Counted from the stretch's first letter, positions 9,679 through 18,475 are shown. The stretch is 38,817 nucleotides of DNA from Bacillota bacterium (GCA_023442495.1 JAEZZB010000017.1:1-38817), one strand, 5' to 3'. Numbers and translations: made by a program. Notes: generated from the sequence alone by a model not told the origin.

Positions 9679-10125
9679 CTATCTAAACAAGTCAGTTAAT
9701 TCAGAAATAATGGATTTATTTTCTTCAGTGTCTTCGCTATTAAAACCAACTTGTGTATCTTTATTTTCTTTATCAAGTTTTACGATATTTTCATCGGTTG
9801 GATATATCATACCAAGTCTTGAAATAGCAATTTTCTCTATTTTTTTATCAGAATTGCTATTTTCTAGAATCTCTTGTATCGAACTTAATTCAATTTGTAA
9901 TTCTTCATTACTAGAATTCAATATAAGATTATTGCTACTTATACTAAGCATATCTGTATATCCTACACTCAATAATATAATTAAAGCTAAAGTAATGCAA
10001 GCATTAATGGAAATAATTACTTTTTTCATATTAGAATAATAGATAAATTTTGATCTTTTACTAATTTTTTTTCTAGAATTCTCTCTAGTATTCGGTTTTA
10101 TTTCTATTAATCTAATTTCTTCCAT
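9679..10125 (-). CDS. ftsL: FtsL-like cell division protein
   Basis: Small bitopic membrane protein: a basic cytoplasmic N-terminus (about residues 1-34), one transmembrane helix (about 35-56), then an extracytoplasmic heptad-like coiled coil (LNSSNEELQIELSSIQEIL) ending in AISRLGMIYP, a pattern typical for FtsL. FtsL joins FtsB/DivIC and FtsQ/DivIB to activate FtsW and the septal PBP. Sequence is poorly conserved in this family; the call rests on topology, the LGMIYP tail and location between rsmH and the septal PBP. The SD AGAGG lies just before the ATG. The last roughly 35 residues are acidic and low complexity. Confidence 0.8.
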   Translation of the reverse strand: MEEIRLIEIKPNTRENSRKKISKRSKFIYYSNMKKVIISINACITLALIILLSVGYTDMLSISSNNLILNSSNEELQIELSSIQEILENSNSDKKIEKIAISRLGMIYPTDENIVKLDKENKDTQVGFNSEDTEENKSIISELTDLFR

Positions 10126-10133
10126 GGTCGCCT

Positions 10134-11069
10134 CTATATTTTTTCTGCTACTCTTAATTTTGCTGATCTTGATCTATTATTTCTATCTAATTCCTCTTCG
10201 CTAGCAACAACAGGTTTCTTTGTAATAACTTTTATTTTTTCTTTTTTGTTACATACACAGATAGGAAAATCTGGTGGACATGTGCATCCTTGAGCTAATT
10301 CCTTAAAATTTGTTTTAACTATTCTATCTTCGAGTGAATGGAATGTTATAATAGCAAGTCTTCCACCAAGTTTTAATCTTTCTACTGATGAGTATATTCC
10401 TGTCTCCAATACATCTAGCTCATTATTTACCTCAATTCTAATAGCTTGAAATATCTTTTTTGCAGGATGCTTGCCTTGCATTCTCACCTTTTTAGGAATT
10501 GCCATTTTAATAATCTCCACTAACTCAAAAGTAGTTTCTATCTCTTTTTTTTCTCTTTCTTTTACGATAAATTCTGCAATTCTCATTCCCCATTTTTCTT
10601 CACCATAGTTCCAAAAAATAGTTTCTAATTCTTCTTTAGAATATTTATTTACTACATCTTTAGCAGTCAATTCTTGACTTTGATCCATTCTCATATCAAG
10701 TGGCGCATCTTGATGATACGAGAATCCACGTTTTCCTTCATCAAGTTGATAACTTGAAACACCTATATCCATCAAGACACCGTCTACGTAATCTATCCCT
10801 AATGAATCTAAAATTTGACCAATATATGCATAATTGCATTTGATAAAATATACTTGATCTTTGTAATCTTTAAGTCTTTTAGTCGCTGTTATTAAAGCCT
10901 CTTCATCTTGATCAATTGCAACTAATTTACCATTTGGTCCAACTCTTTTAAGAATTTCAATTGAATGGCCTGCTCCACCAACCGTGCAGTCAACATATAT
11001 TCCATTTTCTTTTATGTTAAGTGCTTCTATTGTTTCCTTTAATAGCACTGGCTCATGATTAAAATTCAT
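10134..11069 (-). CDS. rsmH: 16S rRNA m4C1402 methyltransferase RsmH
   Basis: RsmH (MraW) methylates N4 of C1402 in the 16S rRNA decoding centre using SAM. Motifs include FNHEPVLLKETI at the N-terminus, the SAM-binding VDCTVGGAGHSIEIL, MDIGVSSYQLDEGKRGFSY, and FHSLEDRIVK near the C-terminus. The 311-residue length is typical. A cysteine cluster (CTCPPDFPICVC, about residues 268-279) is also usual for this family. It follows mraZ by 21 bases and shares its promoter. Confidence 0.98.
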   Translation of the reverse strand: MNFNHEPVLLKETIEALNIKENGIYVDCTVGGAGHSIEILKRVGPNGKLVAIDQDEEALITATKRLKDYKDQVYFIKCNYAYIGQILDSLGIDYVDGVLMDIGVSSYQLDEGKRGFSYHQDAPLDMRMDQSQELTAKDVVNKYSKEELETIFWNYGEEKWGMRIAEFIVKEREKKEIETTFELVEIIKMAIPKKVRMQGKHPAKKIFQAIRIEVNNELDVLETGIYSSVERLKLGGRLAIITFHSLEDRIVKTNFKELAQGCTCPPDFPICVCNKKEKIKVITKKPVVASEEELDRNNRSRSAKLRVAEKI

Positions 11070-11090
11070 ATCAAATCCTTATCTCATTTA

Positions 11091-11522
11091 CTAGATATCT
11101 AATTCTTCAAAATCTTCGATTATATTCTCATAATCCATATCTTGAGAATTAATATATTCTTCATATCTTTCTTTATCCCAAATTTCAATTCTAGAAGATA
11201 CACCAATAATTGTTGCTTCTTTATTTATTCCTGCATACTCTCTTAAATTCTGTGGTATTACTATTCTTCCTTGTTTGTCAAATTCTAATTCTCTTGCAGG
11301 CGCATAAAAAATTCTCTCAAATTGTCTTGCTTTTTTGGATGTTAGTCTTAATTGTTTGGTTTTTTCTTCAAGCAGTTTCCATGATTCCTTGTCATATACA
11401 AATATGCAACCTTCCATTCCTTTGGTAACATAAAAACTAAAGCCAAGCTCTTCTCTAAATAGAGATGGCATAATTACTCTTCCTTTGTTATCAATTGAAT
11501 GGGTATATTCTCCTATATACAT
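11091..11522 (-). CDS. mraZ: Transcriptional regulator MraZ
   Basis: MraZ is a double-AbrB-fold DNA-binding protein that regulates its own dcw operon. Two SpoVT/AbrB-like repeats are seen: the first with GEYTHSIDNKGRVIMPS, the second with ELEFDKQGRIVIPQNLR. I place the start at 11522 (MYIGEYTHS, 143 residues) rather than the longer frame from 11552. MraZ proteins normally begin with M-x-GEY-H-ID, and a GGTGG SD sits just before this ATG. The longer frame would read through the operator repeats. MraZ boxes immediately upstream suggest autoregulation. Confidence 0.96.
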   Translation of the reverse strand: MYIGEYTHSIDNKGRVIMPSLFREELGFSFYVTKGMEGCIFVYDKESWKLLEEKTKQLRLTSKKARQFERIFYAPARELEFDKQGRIVIPQNLREYAGINKEATIIGVSSRIEIWDKERYEEYINSQDMDYENIIEDFEELDI

Positions 11523-11528
11523 AATCCA

Positions 11529-11566
11529 CCACTTTCTACCACTTTTTACCACTAACTATCCACTTG
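11529..11566 (-). promoter_or_regulatory. MraZ operator: four AGTGG direct repeats
   Basis: On the minus strand four copies of a unit close to AAAGTGG lie at 11560-11566, 11549-11555, 11539-11545 and 11529-11535. Their spacing is about one helical turn (11, 10 and 10 bases). MraZ is known to bind short GTG-containing direct repeats with this phasing upstream of its own gene. The copy nearest the ATG doubles as part of the SD region, and the farthest overlaps the expected transcription start. Confidence 0.85.
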
Positions 11567-11571
11567 CTTTT

Positions 11572-11600
11572 ATTTTAGTATAATTTTCTCTAGATTACAA
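11572..11600 (-). promoter_or_regulatory. Promoter of the mraZ/dcw operon
   Basis: Minus strand: -35 TTGTAA (11600-11595), a 17-base spacer, and -10 TAAAAT (11577-11572). The predicted start is near 11565, inside the first MraZ box, so bound MraZ would block RNA polymerase. Confidence 0.75.
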
Positions 11601-11704
11601 GCTAAAAAATTATTAATTTCTATTATGTGAAAACTTTTTTATGAAAAATAAATATCAAATTTAATAAAAAATAAATATACTTTATCTTATTTAGTATGAA
11701 AAAC

Positions 11705-11746
11705 AAAAAAAAAGACAATATACAACTAGTAGTTGTATATCGTCTT
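11705..11746 (-). terminator. Strong terminator after lgt
   Basis: A long inverted repeat (arms about 11712-11727 and 11731-11746, one mismatch, 3-base loop) is followed on the minus strand by nine T. It ends the hflX-yigZ-lit-lgt operon. The rest of the gap 11601-11819 is AT-rich with nothing else I can recognise. Confidence 0.9.
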
Positions 11747-11819
11747 AAATTAAATTTTAAATTATTTATTTTACAATTAATTTATTATATAGATAAATTA
11801 TTTTTATTATTACTAAATA

Positions 11820-12599
11820 TTACATTTTGTTAATATCATCTTTTATAAATGGTCCTTCAAACTTTTCTTTTTTAGAAAAGAATATCAATATTAAACCTAA
11901 AACTACAAAACCAATAGATATCAATTGTGCAACTCTAATTGGTCCCCACCATAAGCTGTCTGTTCTTAATCCTTCAACAAAAAATCTTAGAATTCCATAG
12001 CAAATTAAATATATACTTGTAATTATGCCAGCTTTAGGATTTTTCTTTCTATAAATATACCAAAGTGACATTGATAAAATAAAATTACCTAGTGATTCAT
12101 ATAAAAATGTTGGATGATATGCTACTCCATCTATAATTACTGCCCAAGGTAAATCTGTAGGCCCACCATGTGCTTCGTTATTAATGAAATTGCCCCATCT
12201 ACCTATTGCCTGAGCTAATGGTAAAAATATAATTATTATATCTGCAAGTTTCATGAAATTAATTTTTCTTTTTTTAGTGAATATTAAACCTGCTATTACC
12301 CCAAAGATGATGCCCCCATGTATTGCAAGACCACCATCTCTTACATTTATCATTTGTAGAATATTATCATATCTATCAAATTCAAAAATAACATACCAAA
12401 GTCTTGCACCAATTATTGCGGCTGGCAATACCCATAAAGCAAGATCAGAAACTATATCTGGGTTTTCCCCTCTCTTTTTTAATTCATTTGATGATAGTAT
12501 AACTGCAAGCATCATTCCTATTACTATTAATAATCCATACCAATAAACATCTATACCAAATAAACTAAAAGCTATTCTACTTCCATTATATTCAAACAT
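11820..12599 (-). CDS. lgt: Prolipoprotein diacylglyceryl transferase
   Basis: Lgt transfers diacylglycerol from phosphatidylglycerol to the lipobox cysteine of prolipoproteins in the membrane. About seven hydrophobic segments are present. Signature residues are RDGGLAIHGGIIFG, the Lgt motif GRWGNFINNEAHGG, and the C-terminal region LRFFVEGLRTDSL. The length (259) is usual. The gene starts one base after the lit-like gene and ends 74 bases before a strong terminator. It is the last gene of the hflX operon. Confidence 0.98.
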   Translation of the reverse strand: MFEYNGSRIAFSLFGIDVYWYGLLIVIGMMLAVILSSNELKKRGENPDIVSDLALWVLPAAIIGARLWYVIFEFDRYDNILQMINVRDGGLAIHGGIIFGVIAGLIFTKKRKINFMKLADIIIIFLPLAQAIGRWGNFINNEAHGGPTDLPWAVIIDGVAYHPTFLYESLGNFILSMSLWYIYRKKNPKAGIITSIYLICYGILRFFVEGLRTDSLWWGPIRVAQLISIGFVVLGLILIFFSKKEKFEGPFIKDDINKM

Positions 12600-12600
12600 T

Positions 12601-13281
12601 TTAACTCCTTAATTTATCTTTATTATTCTTTAAAATTATAGAAAAGATTGAAAATAATACTACTAAATGAACAAATAAATTTTTTGCGATTCTAATCGCC
12701 ATATTCATAAAGAAATCCTGTGGTAACATTCTAATCATAATATCCGTTCTAGGATTTAATAACCATAAATCATTATTAAAAAATAATTCATGGAATTTAA
12801 TAAAAGCTGAATCGAAATCTATTGATATAATACCCACTAAAATAATAATAGCTAATAAAATAATCAAAAATGCATTTCTTACATATCTCAATTCGTTATA
12901 TAAATTTATTTTTTTCTTATATGAAAGCACTAAATATATTATACAAGCTATTAAAATAGATGATGTAATATATGTAACTATCATATTTAGATTATATAAT
13001 TTATAAACATCAAGCATATGAGCAACTTCTCTTTTGTTGAAATCCTTATTAATTAAAGATTCATCTCCACTATAAATATAATCTATTAGATTGGAATACA
13101 TATCTTCAAGTTTATCAGCATTAAGCCCTGTATATTCTGTTATATTATTTTTTTGTGAATATTCATAATAATAGTTCTTATCTTTTGTTATGATATTTAT
13201 AGACATACTAATTGAAAATAATATAGCTGAAAGGGCTATAAAAATAAATACGATTTTTTTTATTATTGTATTCTTTTTCAT
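12601..13281 (-). CDS. lit: DUF1461/TIGR01906 membrane protein, probable lipoprotein intramolecular transacylase Lit
   Basis: A 226-residue membrane protein with four likely transmembrane segments (about 8-30, 101-120, 136-153, 203-218) and a long extracytoplasmic loop after the first. It shows the DUF1461 pattern REVAHMLDV (His88) and FHELFFNNDLWLLNPRTD followed by MLPQDFF (His164). Lit proteins of Enterococcus and Bacillus belong to this family and use two conserved histidines to move an acyl chain from the lipoprotein glycerol to the N-terminus, making lyso-form lipoproteins. Placement one base upstream of lgt supports a lipoprotein role. The family assignment is strong; the enzymatic role is inferred. 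The SD is GAGG before the ATG. Confidence 0.8.
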   Translation of the reverse strand: MKKNTIIKKIVFIFIALSAILFSISMSINIITKDKNYYYEYSQKNNITEYTGLNADKLEDMYSNLIDYIYSGDESLINKDFNKREVAHMLDVYKLYNLNMIVTYITSSILIACIIYLVLSYKKKINLYNELRYVRNAFLIILLAIIILVGIISIDFDSAFIKFHELFFNNDLWLLNPRTDIMIRMLPQDFFMNMAIRIAKNLFVHLVVLFSIFSIILKNNKDKLRS

Positions 13282-13291
13282 ACTACCTCAA

Positions 13292-13954
13292 TCAATAAAT
13301 TAATTCGTTATCTTTTACTTGTATTTGTAATTCTCTTATAATTTCAATATCTATATTATCACTTGTAATTTCTAAAAGTGCATCCTTAAATTTTGAATAA
13401 TCATCGATTTTAATATAAAAAACATTGTGTATTTTTTCTAGGTATTCACGTTCTTTTAAATGATACATTTCTTTACTTATAAAATTATCTATTTTACCAA
13501 GAAATGTGTAATCAAATTCTACTTTTACTTCATAAAAATTTCTAAGCCATACAATATCACTTACACTTATAGCATCAGAAACCCCTTTACCATAAGCTCT
13601 AATTAAACCTGATGCTCCAAGTTTTTTCCCACCAAAATATCTAGTTACAACTACAACTACATTCGTTAAATCCTCTTTTTTAAGGACTTCCAACATAGGA
13701 ATTCCTGCTGTACCTTGCGGTTCCCCATCATCATTATATCTTTGTATCATTTTCGTTGGTCCATTGATATATGCTGTACAATTATGAGTTGCATCTTTAT
13801 ATTTCTTATTTATTTCTTCTATAAATGCTAATGATTCTTCTTCCGAATTACTTCTTTTAATACTAGTGATAAATCTTGATTTATTAATTTCAATTTCTGT
13901 TTGAAATTCTCCATATATTGTTTTAAATTCTTTTTTTGATGACATTTCTACCAT
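13292..13954 (-). CDS. YigZ/IMPACT family protein
   Basis: Two-domain YigZ (YvyE) protein: an N-terminal UPF0029/Impact domain with INKSRFITSIKR and the conserved NCTAYI...DDGEPQGTAGIPML and VVTRYFGGKKLGASGLIRAYG stretches, then a ferredoxin-like DUF1949 domain (about residues 140-205). The molecular role in bacteria is not settled; eukaryotic IMPACT modulates Gcn2 signalling. Length (220) is usual. The start could be 13954 or the ATG at 13945; neither has a strong SD. It lies between hflX and lit with gaps of about 10 bases. Confidence 0.9.
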   Translation of the reverse strand: MVEMSSKKEFKTIYGEFQTEIEINKSRFITSIKRSNSEEESLAFIEEINKKYKDATHNCTAYINGPTKMIQRYNDDGEPQGTAGIPMLEVLKKEDLTNVVVVVTRYFGGKKLGASGLIRAYGKGVSDAISVSDIVWLRNFYEVKVEFDYTFLGKIDNFISKEMYHLKEREYLEKIHNVFYIKIDDYSKFKDALLEITSDNIDIEIIRELQIQVKDNELIY

Positions 13955-13964
13955 TTACTTTCTA

Positions 13965-15224
13965 TTATTCAATCAAATATTTACTATATTTTACAACTTC
14001 ATTTTTAGGAATATATAAATATGTGATTACACCAGTTTCATTAAATTCTTGTTTATCTTTTAATTCAATAGCAATTAAATCCTTTACTTTATCATATTCG
14101 CTATATGGAATATTGACTTTGTAATATTCATAATTCTTAAATAATAAGGATTGTATCTTATTTACCAATTTTTGTATGTCTTTTGAATCTTTTGCGCTAA
14201 TATATATTTCATTTTCAAAATTATCAAAATGTCTAAAATCAGGATTCAAGTCCATTTTGTTAAATACATATAAGATTTCTTTATCTACAATATTCATATC
14301 TTTTAAAATATCTCTAGTAGCTTCAAGCTGCAATTCGTAATTATCATTCGAAATATCCATTACAATAATAAGTAAATCTGAATCATTAATCTCTTCTAAT
14401 GTTGATTTAAATGACTCGATAAGCTTTGTAGGGAGATTTGAAACAAAGCCTACTGTATCAGAAATAATTACATCTTTGCCATTTTCAAGCAAAATATTTC
14501 TAGATGATGTTTCAAGCGTAGCAAATAATAAATTATCTGCATATACATTTTTTGAATTGCTACTATATAAATTTGATATTTGATTTTGAATAGTTGATTT
14601 CCCTGAATTAGAATAACCAATTAATGAACATACTTTTATAGGTGAATTAATTCTTTTCTTTCGTTTAACACTTCTTCTTTGAAATTCATTTGCTAATTTA
14701 TGTTTTATCGAATTTATTTCACGTTGAATAGAACGTCTATCCATTTCTAATTTTTGTTCTCCAGGTCCCCTTGTACCTATTCCGGCACCTTCACGTGATA
14801 GATAATTTCTGAAACCTACAAGTCTTGGTAGTCTATATTCTAATTGTGCTAATTTTACTTGCAATTTTGATTCTCTAGTCTTTGCTCTGGTCGCAAATAT
14901 ATCTAATATCAAACCTGTTCTATCTACAATTTTTCGTTCAATTATATCTTCAAGATTTTTCATTTGTGATCCTGTTAGTTCATGATTGAATACAATTGTT
15001 TGTATTTCATGATTATCAACTATTTGTTTTATTTCCAATGCTTTACCGGATCCAATAAAATATTTAGGATTAACTTTTGATGAATTTTGAACTACTTCAA
15101 AAACAACTTCTCCACCCGAAGCACGAACCAATTCGTTTATCTCTAAAATTTGATATTTCAATTCATCATCAGAATGTTCATCATTAATATTTAACAATAC
15201 TACTAAAACTTTTTCTTTTTCCAT
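13965..15224 (-). CDS. hflX: Ribosome-associated GTPase HflX
   Basis: HflX is a GTPase that binds and splits stalled or hibernating ribosomes. The N-terminal HflX domain contains FIGSGK and the strongly conserved LSREGAGIGTRGPGEQKLE (142-160). The G domain has G1 GYSNSGKST (203-211), DTVGF and NKMD. Length (419) fits. It is the first gene of the operon hflX-yigZ-lit-lgt and has an SD (GAGG) and its own extended -10 promoter. Confidence 0.97.
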   Translation of the reverse strand: MEKEKVLVVLLNINDEHSDDELKYQILEINELVRASGGEVVFEVVQNSSKVNPKYFIGSGKALEIKQIVDNHEIQTIVFNHELTGSQMKNLEDIIERKIVDRTGLILDIFATRAKTRESKLQVKLAQLEYRLPRLVGFRNYLSREGAGIGTRGPGEQKLEMDRRSIQREINSIKHKLANEFQRRSVKRKKRINSPIKVCSLIGYSNSGKSTIQNQISNLYSSNSKNVYADNLLFATLETSSRNILLENGKDVIISDTVGFVSNLPTKLIESFKSTLEEINDSDLLIIVMDISNDNYELQLEATRDILKDMNIVDKEILYVFNKMDLNPDFRHFDNFENEIYISAKDSKDIQKLVNKIQSLLFKNYEYYKVNIPYSEYDKVKDLIAIELKDKQEFNETGVITYLYIPKNEVVKYSKYLIE

Positions 15225-15245
15225 TATTCCTCTTTCCTAAATTAC

Positions 15246-15254
15246 ATTATATCA
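15246..15254 (-). promoter_or_regulatory. Extended -10 promoter of the hflX operon
   Basis: Minus-strand TGATATAAT, with the -10 TATAAT at 15251-15246. A weak -35 (TATACA) lies 17 bases upstream. It is divergent from the promoter of the class A PBP gene, 44 bases away. Confidence 0.7.
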
Positions 15255-15294
15255 AACCTGTAATTTTATGTATATTTTAATTGAAAAATAATTA

Positions 15295-15303
15295 TGATAT
15301 AAT
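15295..15303 (+). promoter_or_regulatory. Extended -10 promoter of the class A PBP gene
   Basis: TGATATAAT with the hexamer at 15298-15303; the -35 region is only T/A-rich. The SD AAGGAGA follows before the ATG at 15337. Confidence 0.7.
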
Positions 15304-15336
15304 ATAGTAACTTGAATGATTAGTTAAGGAGAAGAT

Positions 15337-18300
15337 ATGACAAAGAAAATAATGACACCTATTTTGAAAATAATAGGCAGAATACTTCAAGTATTATTAT
15401 TATTTATTCTGGTCGGTGGTATAATGGCAACTATTGTTGGAGCTATGCTAGGCATATCAATGATTAAAGTTGCACAGACAGCACCAGATGTTAATCCAAA
15501 TAATATTCTATTAAGTTTAAACCAAAACTCTAAAATTTATGATAAAGATGGAAAATTAATAGAATCTGTTGCATATGATGAATACAGAGAAATAGTAAAA
15601 ATTGAAGATATTCCAAATTATTTGCAAAAAGCATTTATAAGTATCGAAGATGAAAGATTTTATAAACATAAAGGTGTTGACCCTATCAGTGTCGCAAGAG
15701 CTTTTTTAAGTAATTTATCATCTGGTGGAATTTCTCAAGGTGGTTCAACAATTACGCAACAATTAATTAAGAATGTTTATCTTTCTGATGAAGTAGCATG
15801 GGAAAGAAAAATAGTAGAAATGTATTTAGCTTTACAAGTTGAAACAAAGATAGATAAAGATCACATATTAGAAGGATATCTAAATAGAGTATTTATGGGC
15901 CAACATGCATATGGTGTGCAAGCAGCTTCTGAAACATATTTTAGTAAACCTGTTTCAGAATTAAATCTTAAACAATCTGCAGCTTTGGCTTCCATTGTGC
16001 AAGCTCCGACTTCATACGCTTTATTTGAATTATATAGACCAGCTGATGTTCCAGAAGGAGCAGTAGTTTTATCTGATTATAATTTATATGGTGAAAAATA
16101 TGTAGCTGTAGCAAATGATACAATATTAAAAAGAGTTGATAGTACGCTATACAAAATGTTTGAACTTGGATACATTAGTGAAGAAGAATATCAAGAAGCT
16201 AAAAACTTTGATTTAATGGCTAGTGTAGTTCCTTCCAATAAACTTGACATAACTTATCCATCACATATTTCTGGGCTTATTAAGAAACAAGCTATTGAAG
16301 AAATAATGAAATCTCAAAATTTAGATAAAAAAGAAGCTAGAAATTTATTATATACTGGCGGCCTTTCAATCTATACAACTATTGATTGGAATTTACAACA
16401 AAAAATAGAAGAAGCCTATGATAATTTTGCTAATTTATTTGATAGTTCAAGTGGGCCATTACTAGCTGATATAACATTGGATGAATTTGGTGATATTGTT
16501 ACAAGTAATGGAAACAAGTTATATTATAAAAAATCAAATATATTAACAGATGATAATAAACTATACTTGCCAAATGGATGGTATACAATCTCAGAAAATG
16601 GAGACTTAACTGTTAAATCCGCTAGATTCTCTATGGCATCTAATCGTATAGATGTCGTTCCATATTATACAATTAATGATAATAATGAGCTTGTGACCTA
16701 TAGAATTGGTTCAATTGAATTACCAAGCAAATATGCAAAATCTAACGAGGACGGAAGTTTTACAATAAGTGGTGAATTCTTTAATACTGTACAAAACTTC
16801 TATACAATAGAAGATGGAAGACTTGTATTAAATGATTCTTTCTATACTTTAGAAACTCAAGGTACAGTACAGCCTCAGTCTGCTAGTGTTGTATTGGATT
16901 CCAAAACAGCTGAAGTTGTTGCTATAATGTCAAAAAGAGGTAAAAGTTCTGATGATACTATTGATAGAGCTACACAATTCACTAGACCACCAGCATCATC
17001 ATTTAAGCCACTTGCAGTATATGCTCCTGCTTTAGAAGAAGGGAGAACATTAGCTACTCCAATAGATGATACACCATTTATGATGCTTGATGACAGTGCA
17101 TGGCCAAAAAACTTTGATGGAAACTATTATGGAGTTGTTACTACAAGAGAAGCTCTATTCAAATCACTGAACCCACCAGCTATTAAGATATTCAATGAAA
17201 TGGGTATTGAAACTTCAATGAAATATCTTGAAAGATTCGGTATTATAAATGCTGAAAATCCTGAAGAAGATAATTTTATTACAAAAGAAGAAGATTTATC
17301 TGATAATGACGAAACTCTTTCAACTGCACTTGGTGGTTTGTCAGAAGGTATGACTGTTTATGATATGGCTTCTGCATATCAAACTTTCGCCAATGGTGGT
17401 GAAAGAATTGAATCTTCAATAATTACAAGCATCAGTTCTAATTCACTAGGTGAAATATATAAAAATGAACATAAACCAATTAAAGTAATATCTGAAGAAA
17501 CTAACTGGTTGATAGGAAATGTATTACAAAATATAGCTTCTCAAGATTATTTAGGAGTAATATCAAGAAGTGATATATTTACTGCTGGTAAAACTGGTAC
17601 ACAAAATGATCAAAGAGACTTTTGGTTTGTTGGTTATAATCCCTACTATACAGCAGCTACATGGGTAGGCTTTGATAATAATGCTATTAGTATGACAGGA
17701 AATTCATCAAATGCATCTAAAATTTGGAATTCATATATGTCAAAATTTATAGAAGATAAAGATCCTGCAACATTTAAAAGACCTGAAAGAATTATAACTA
17801 AAGAAGTAAGTAAATTAGATGGTCTTCTACCTTCTCCATTTACTTATAAAGATTTACGTGGTAGTATGGCTTACACAGAATTCTTCAAATCTGGAACAGA
17901 GCCTACAAAGATGTCTGAAGCCAGTGTTGAAGTAAAAATCGATACAAGAAATAATAAATTGGCACCAGCAAATGCACCAAAAAATGCTAAAGTTATTCAA
18001 AATAAAGTTTTTATGAAAAGACCTTTCTCATATAATCCTAGTGCATTTAATAATATATTACCACTGGACTGGAAATATCAAGTTCCAACTCAGTACTCCG
18101 ATTTACCATTTGTTGATGAAACTAAGACTGAAACAAGGCAGGATGGTACTGTAGTTGTAACTACTACAAAAGTGGATGGTACAATAATTATTGTTATAAC
18201 TCAACCTGATGGAACTAAAATAACTCAAACTACAACTCCGGACGGAAAAGTAACTACAAAAACTGAAAAACCAAAGGTTGAAACTAAGAAGGAAACTGAA

Positions 18301-18417
18301 AAAGAAACCAAAAAGGAAAGCGAAAAAGAAACAGAGCGTGAACAAAATAATAACAGTTCAAATAGCTCAAATAGCCCAAATAGAACAGATAATAATTCTA
18401 GAAATCGTTCTAACTAA
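15337..18417 (+). CDS. Bifunctional class A penicillin-binding protein (PBP1A-like) with repeat tail
   Basis: Glycosyltransferase plus transpeptidase that polymerises and cross-links peptidoglycan outside the membrane. One N-terminal membrane helix (about 12-45) precedes the GT51 domain with catalytic Glu104 in EDERFYKHKGVD, GGSTITQQL (135-143) and Glu161. The transpeptidase motifs are SSFK (554-557), SLN (610-612) and KTGT (752-755). The protein is long (1026). Extra length comes from an insertion between the domains (about 365-510) and a C-terminal tail. That tail holds four short repeats built on DGT/DGK (about 934-978), a Lys/Glu/Thr-rich stretch (about 980-1003) and a final Asn/Ser-rich stretch. 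It faces divergent hflX and ends before a terminator. Confidence 0.96.
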   Translation: MTKKIMTPILKIIGRILQVLLLFILVGGIMATIVGAMLGISMIKVAQTAPDVNPNNILLSLNQNSKIYDKDGKLIESVAYDEYREIVKIEDIPNYLQKAFISIEDERFYKHKGVDPISVARAFLSNLSSGGISQGGSTITQQLIKNVYLSDEVAWERKIVEMYLALQVETKIDKDHILEGYLNRVFMGQHAYGVQAASETYFSKPVSELNLKQSAALASIVQAPTSYALFELYRPADVPEGAVVLSDYNLYGEKYVAVANDTILKRVDSTLYKMFELGYISEEEYQEAKNFDLMASVVPSNKLDITYPSHISGLIKKQAIEEIMKSQNLDKKEARNLLYTGGLSIYTTIDWNLQQKIEEAYDNFANLFDSSSGPLLADITLDEFGDIVTSNGNKLYYKKSNILTDDNKLYLPNGWYTISENGDLTVKSARFSMASNRIDVVPYYTINDNNELVTYRIGSIELPSKYAKSNEDGSFTISGEFFNTVQNFYTIEDGRLVLNDSFYTLETQGTVQPQSASVVLDSKTAEVVAIMSKRGKSSDDTIDRATQFTRPPASSFKPLAVYAPALEEGRTLATPIDDTPFMMLDDSAWPKNFDGNYYGVVTTREALFKSLNPPAIKIFNEMGIETSMKYLERFGIINAENPEEDNFITKEEDLSDNDETLSTALGGLSEGMTVYDMASAYQTFANGGERIESSIITSISSNSLGEIYKNEHKPIKVISEETNWLIGNVLQNIASQDYLGVISRSDIFTAGKTGTQNDQRDFWFVGYNPYYTAATWVGFDNNAISMTGNSSNASKIWNSYMSKFIEDKDPATFKRPERIITKEVSKLDGLLPSPFTYKDLRGSMAYTEFFKSGTEPTKMSEASVEVKIDTRNNKLAPANAPKNAKVIQNKVFMKRPFSYNPSAFNNILPLDWKYQVPTQYSDLPFVDETKTETRQDGTVVVTTTKVDGTIIIVITQPDGTKITQTTTPDGKVTTKTEKPKVETKKETEKETKKESEKETEREQNNNSSNSSNSPNRTDNNSRNRSN

Positions 18418-18439
18418 TTAAGCTTTATTATAGTTAAAG

Positions 18440-18462
18440 AAAAGCCCTTATGGGCTTTTTTT
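18440..18462 (+). terminator. Terminator between PBP1A and the two-component genes
   Basis: Stem AAAAGCCC/GGGCTTTT with a 4-base loop (TTAT) followed by a T run. The SD of the next gene (AAGGAGG) starts a few bases later, so some read-through into the response regulator is possible; no clear separate promoter is visible. Confidence 0.85.
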
Positions 18463-18475
18463 ATAAGGAGGATTT

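Noticed and set aside
9584..10039. 151-codon plus-strand open frame opposite ftsL and the PBP gene start
   Set aside because: Hydrophobic low-complexity translation typical of the reverse complement of AT-rich coding sequence; no SD, and the minus strand holds well-supported genes.
11553..11819. Small RNA or extra gene in the largest gap
   Set aside because: Contains the mraZ promoter, the lgt terminator and otherwise only A/T-rich sequence without an SD-led frame.
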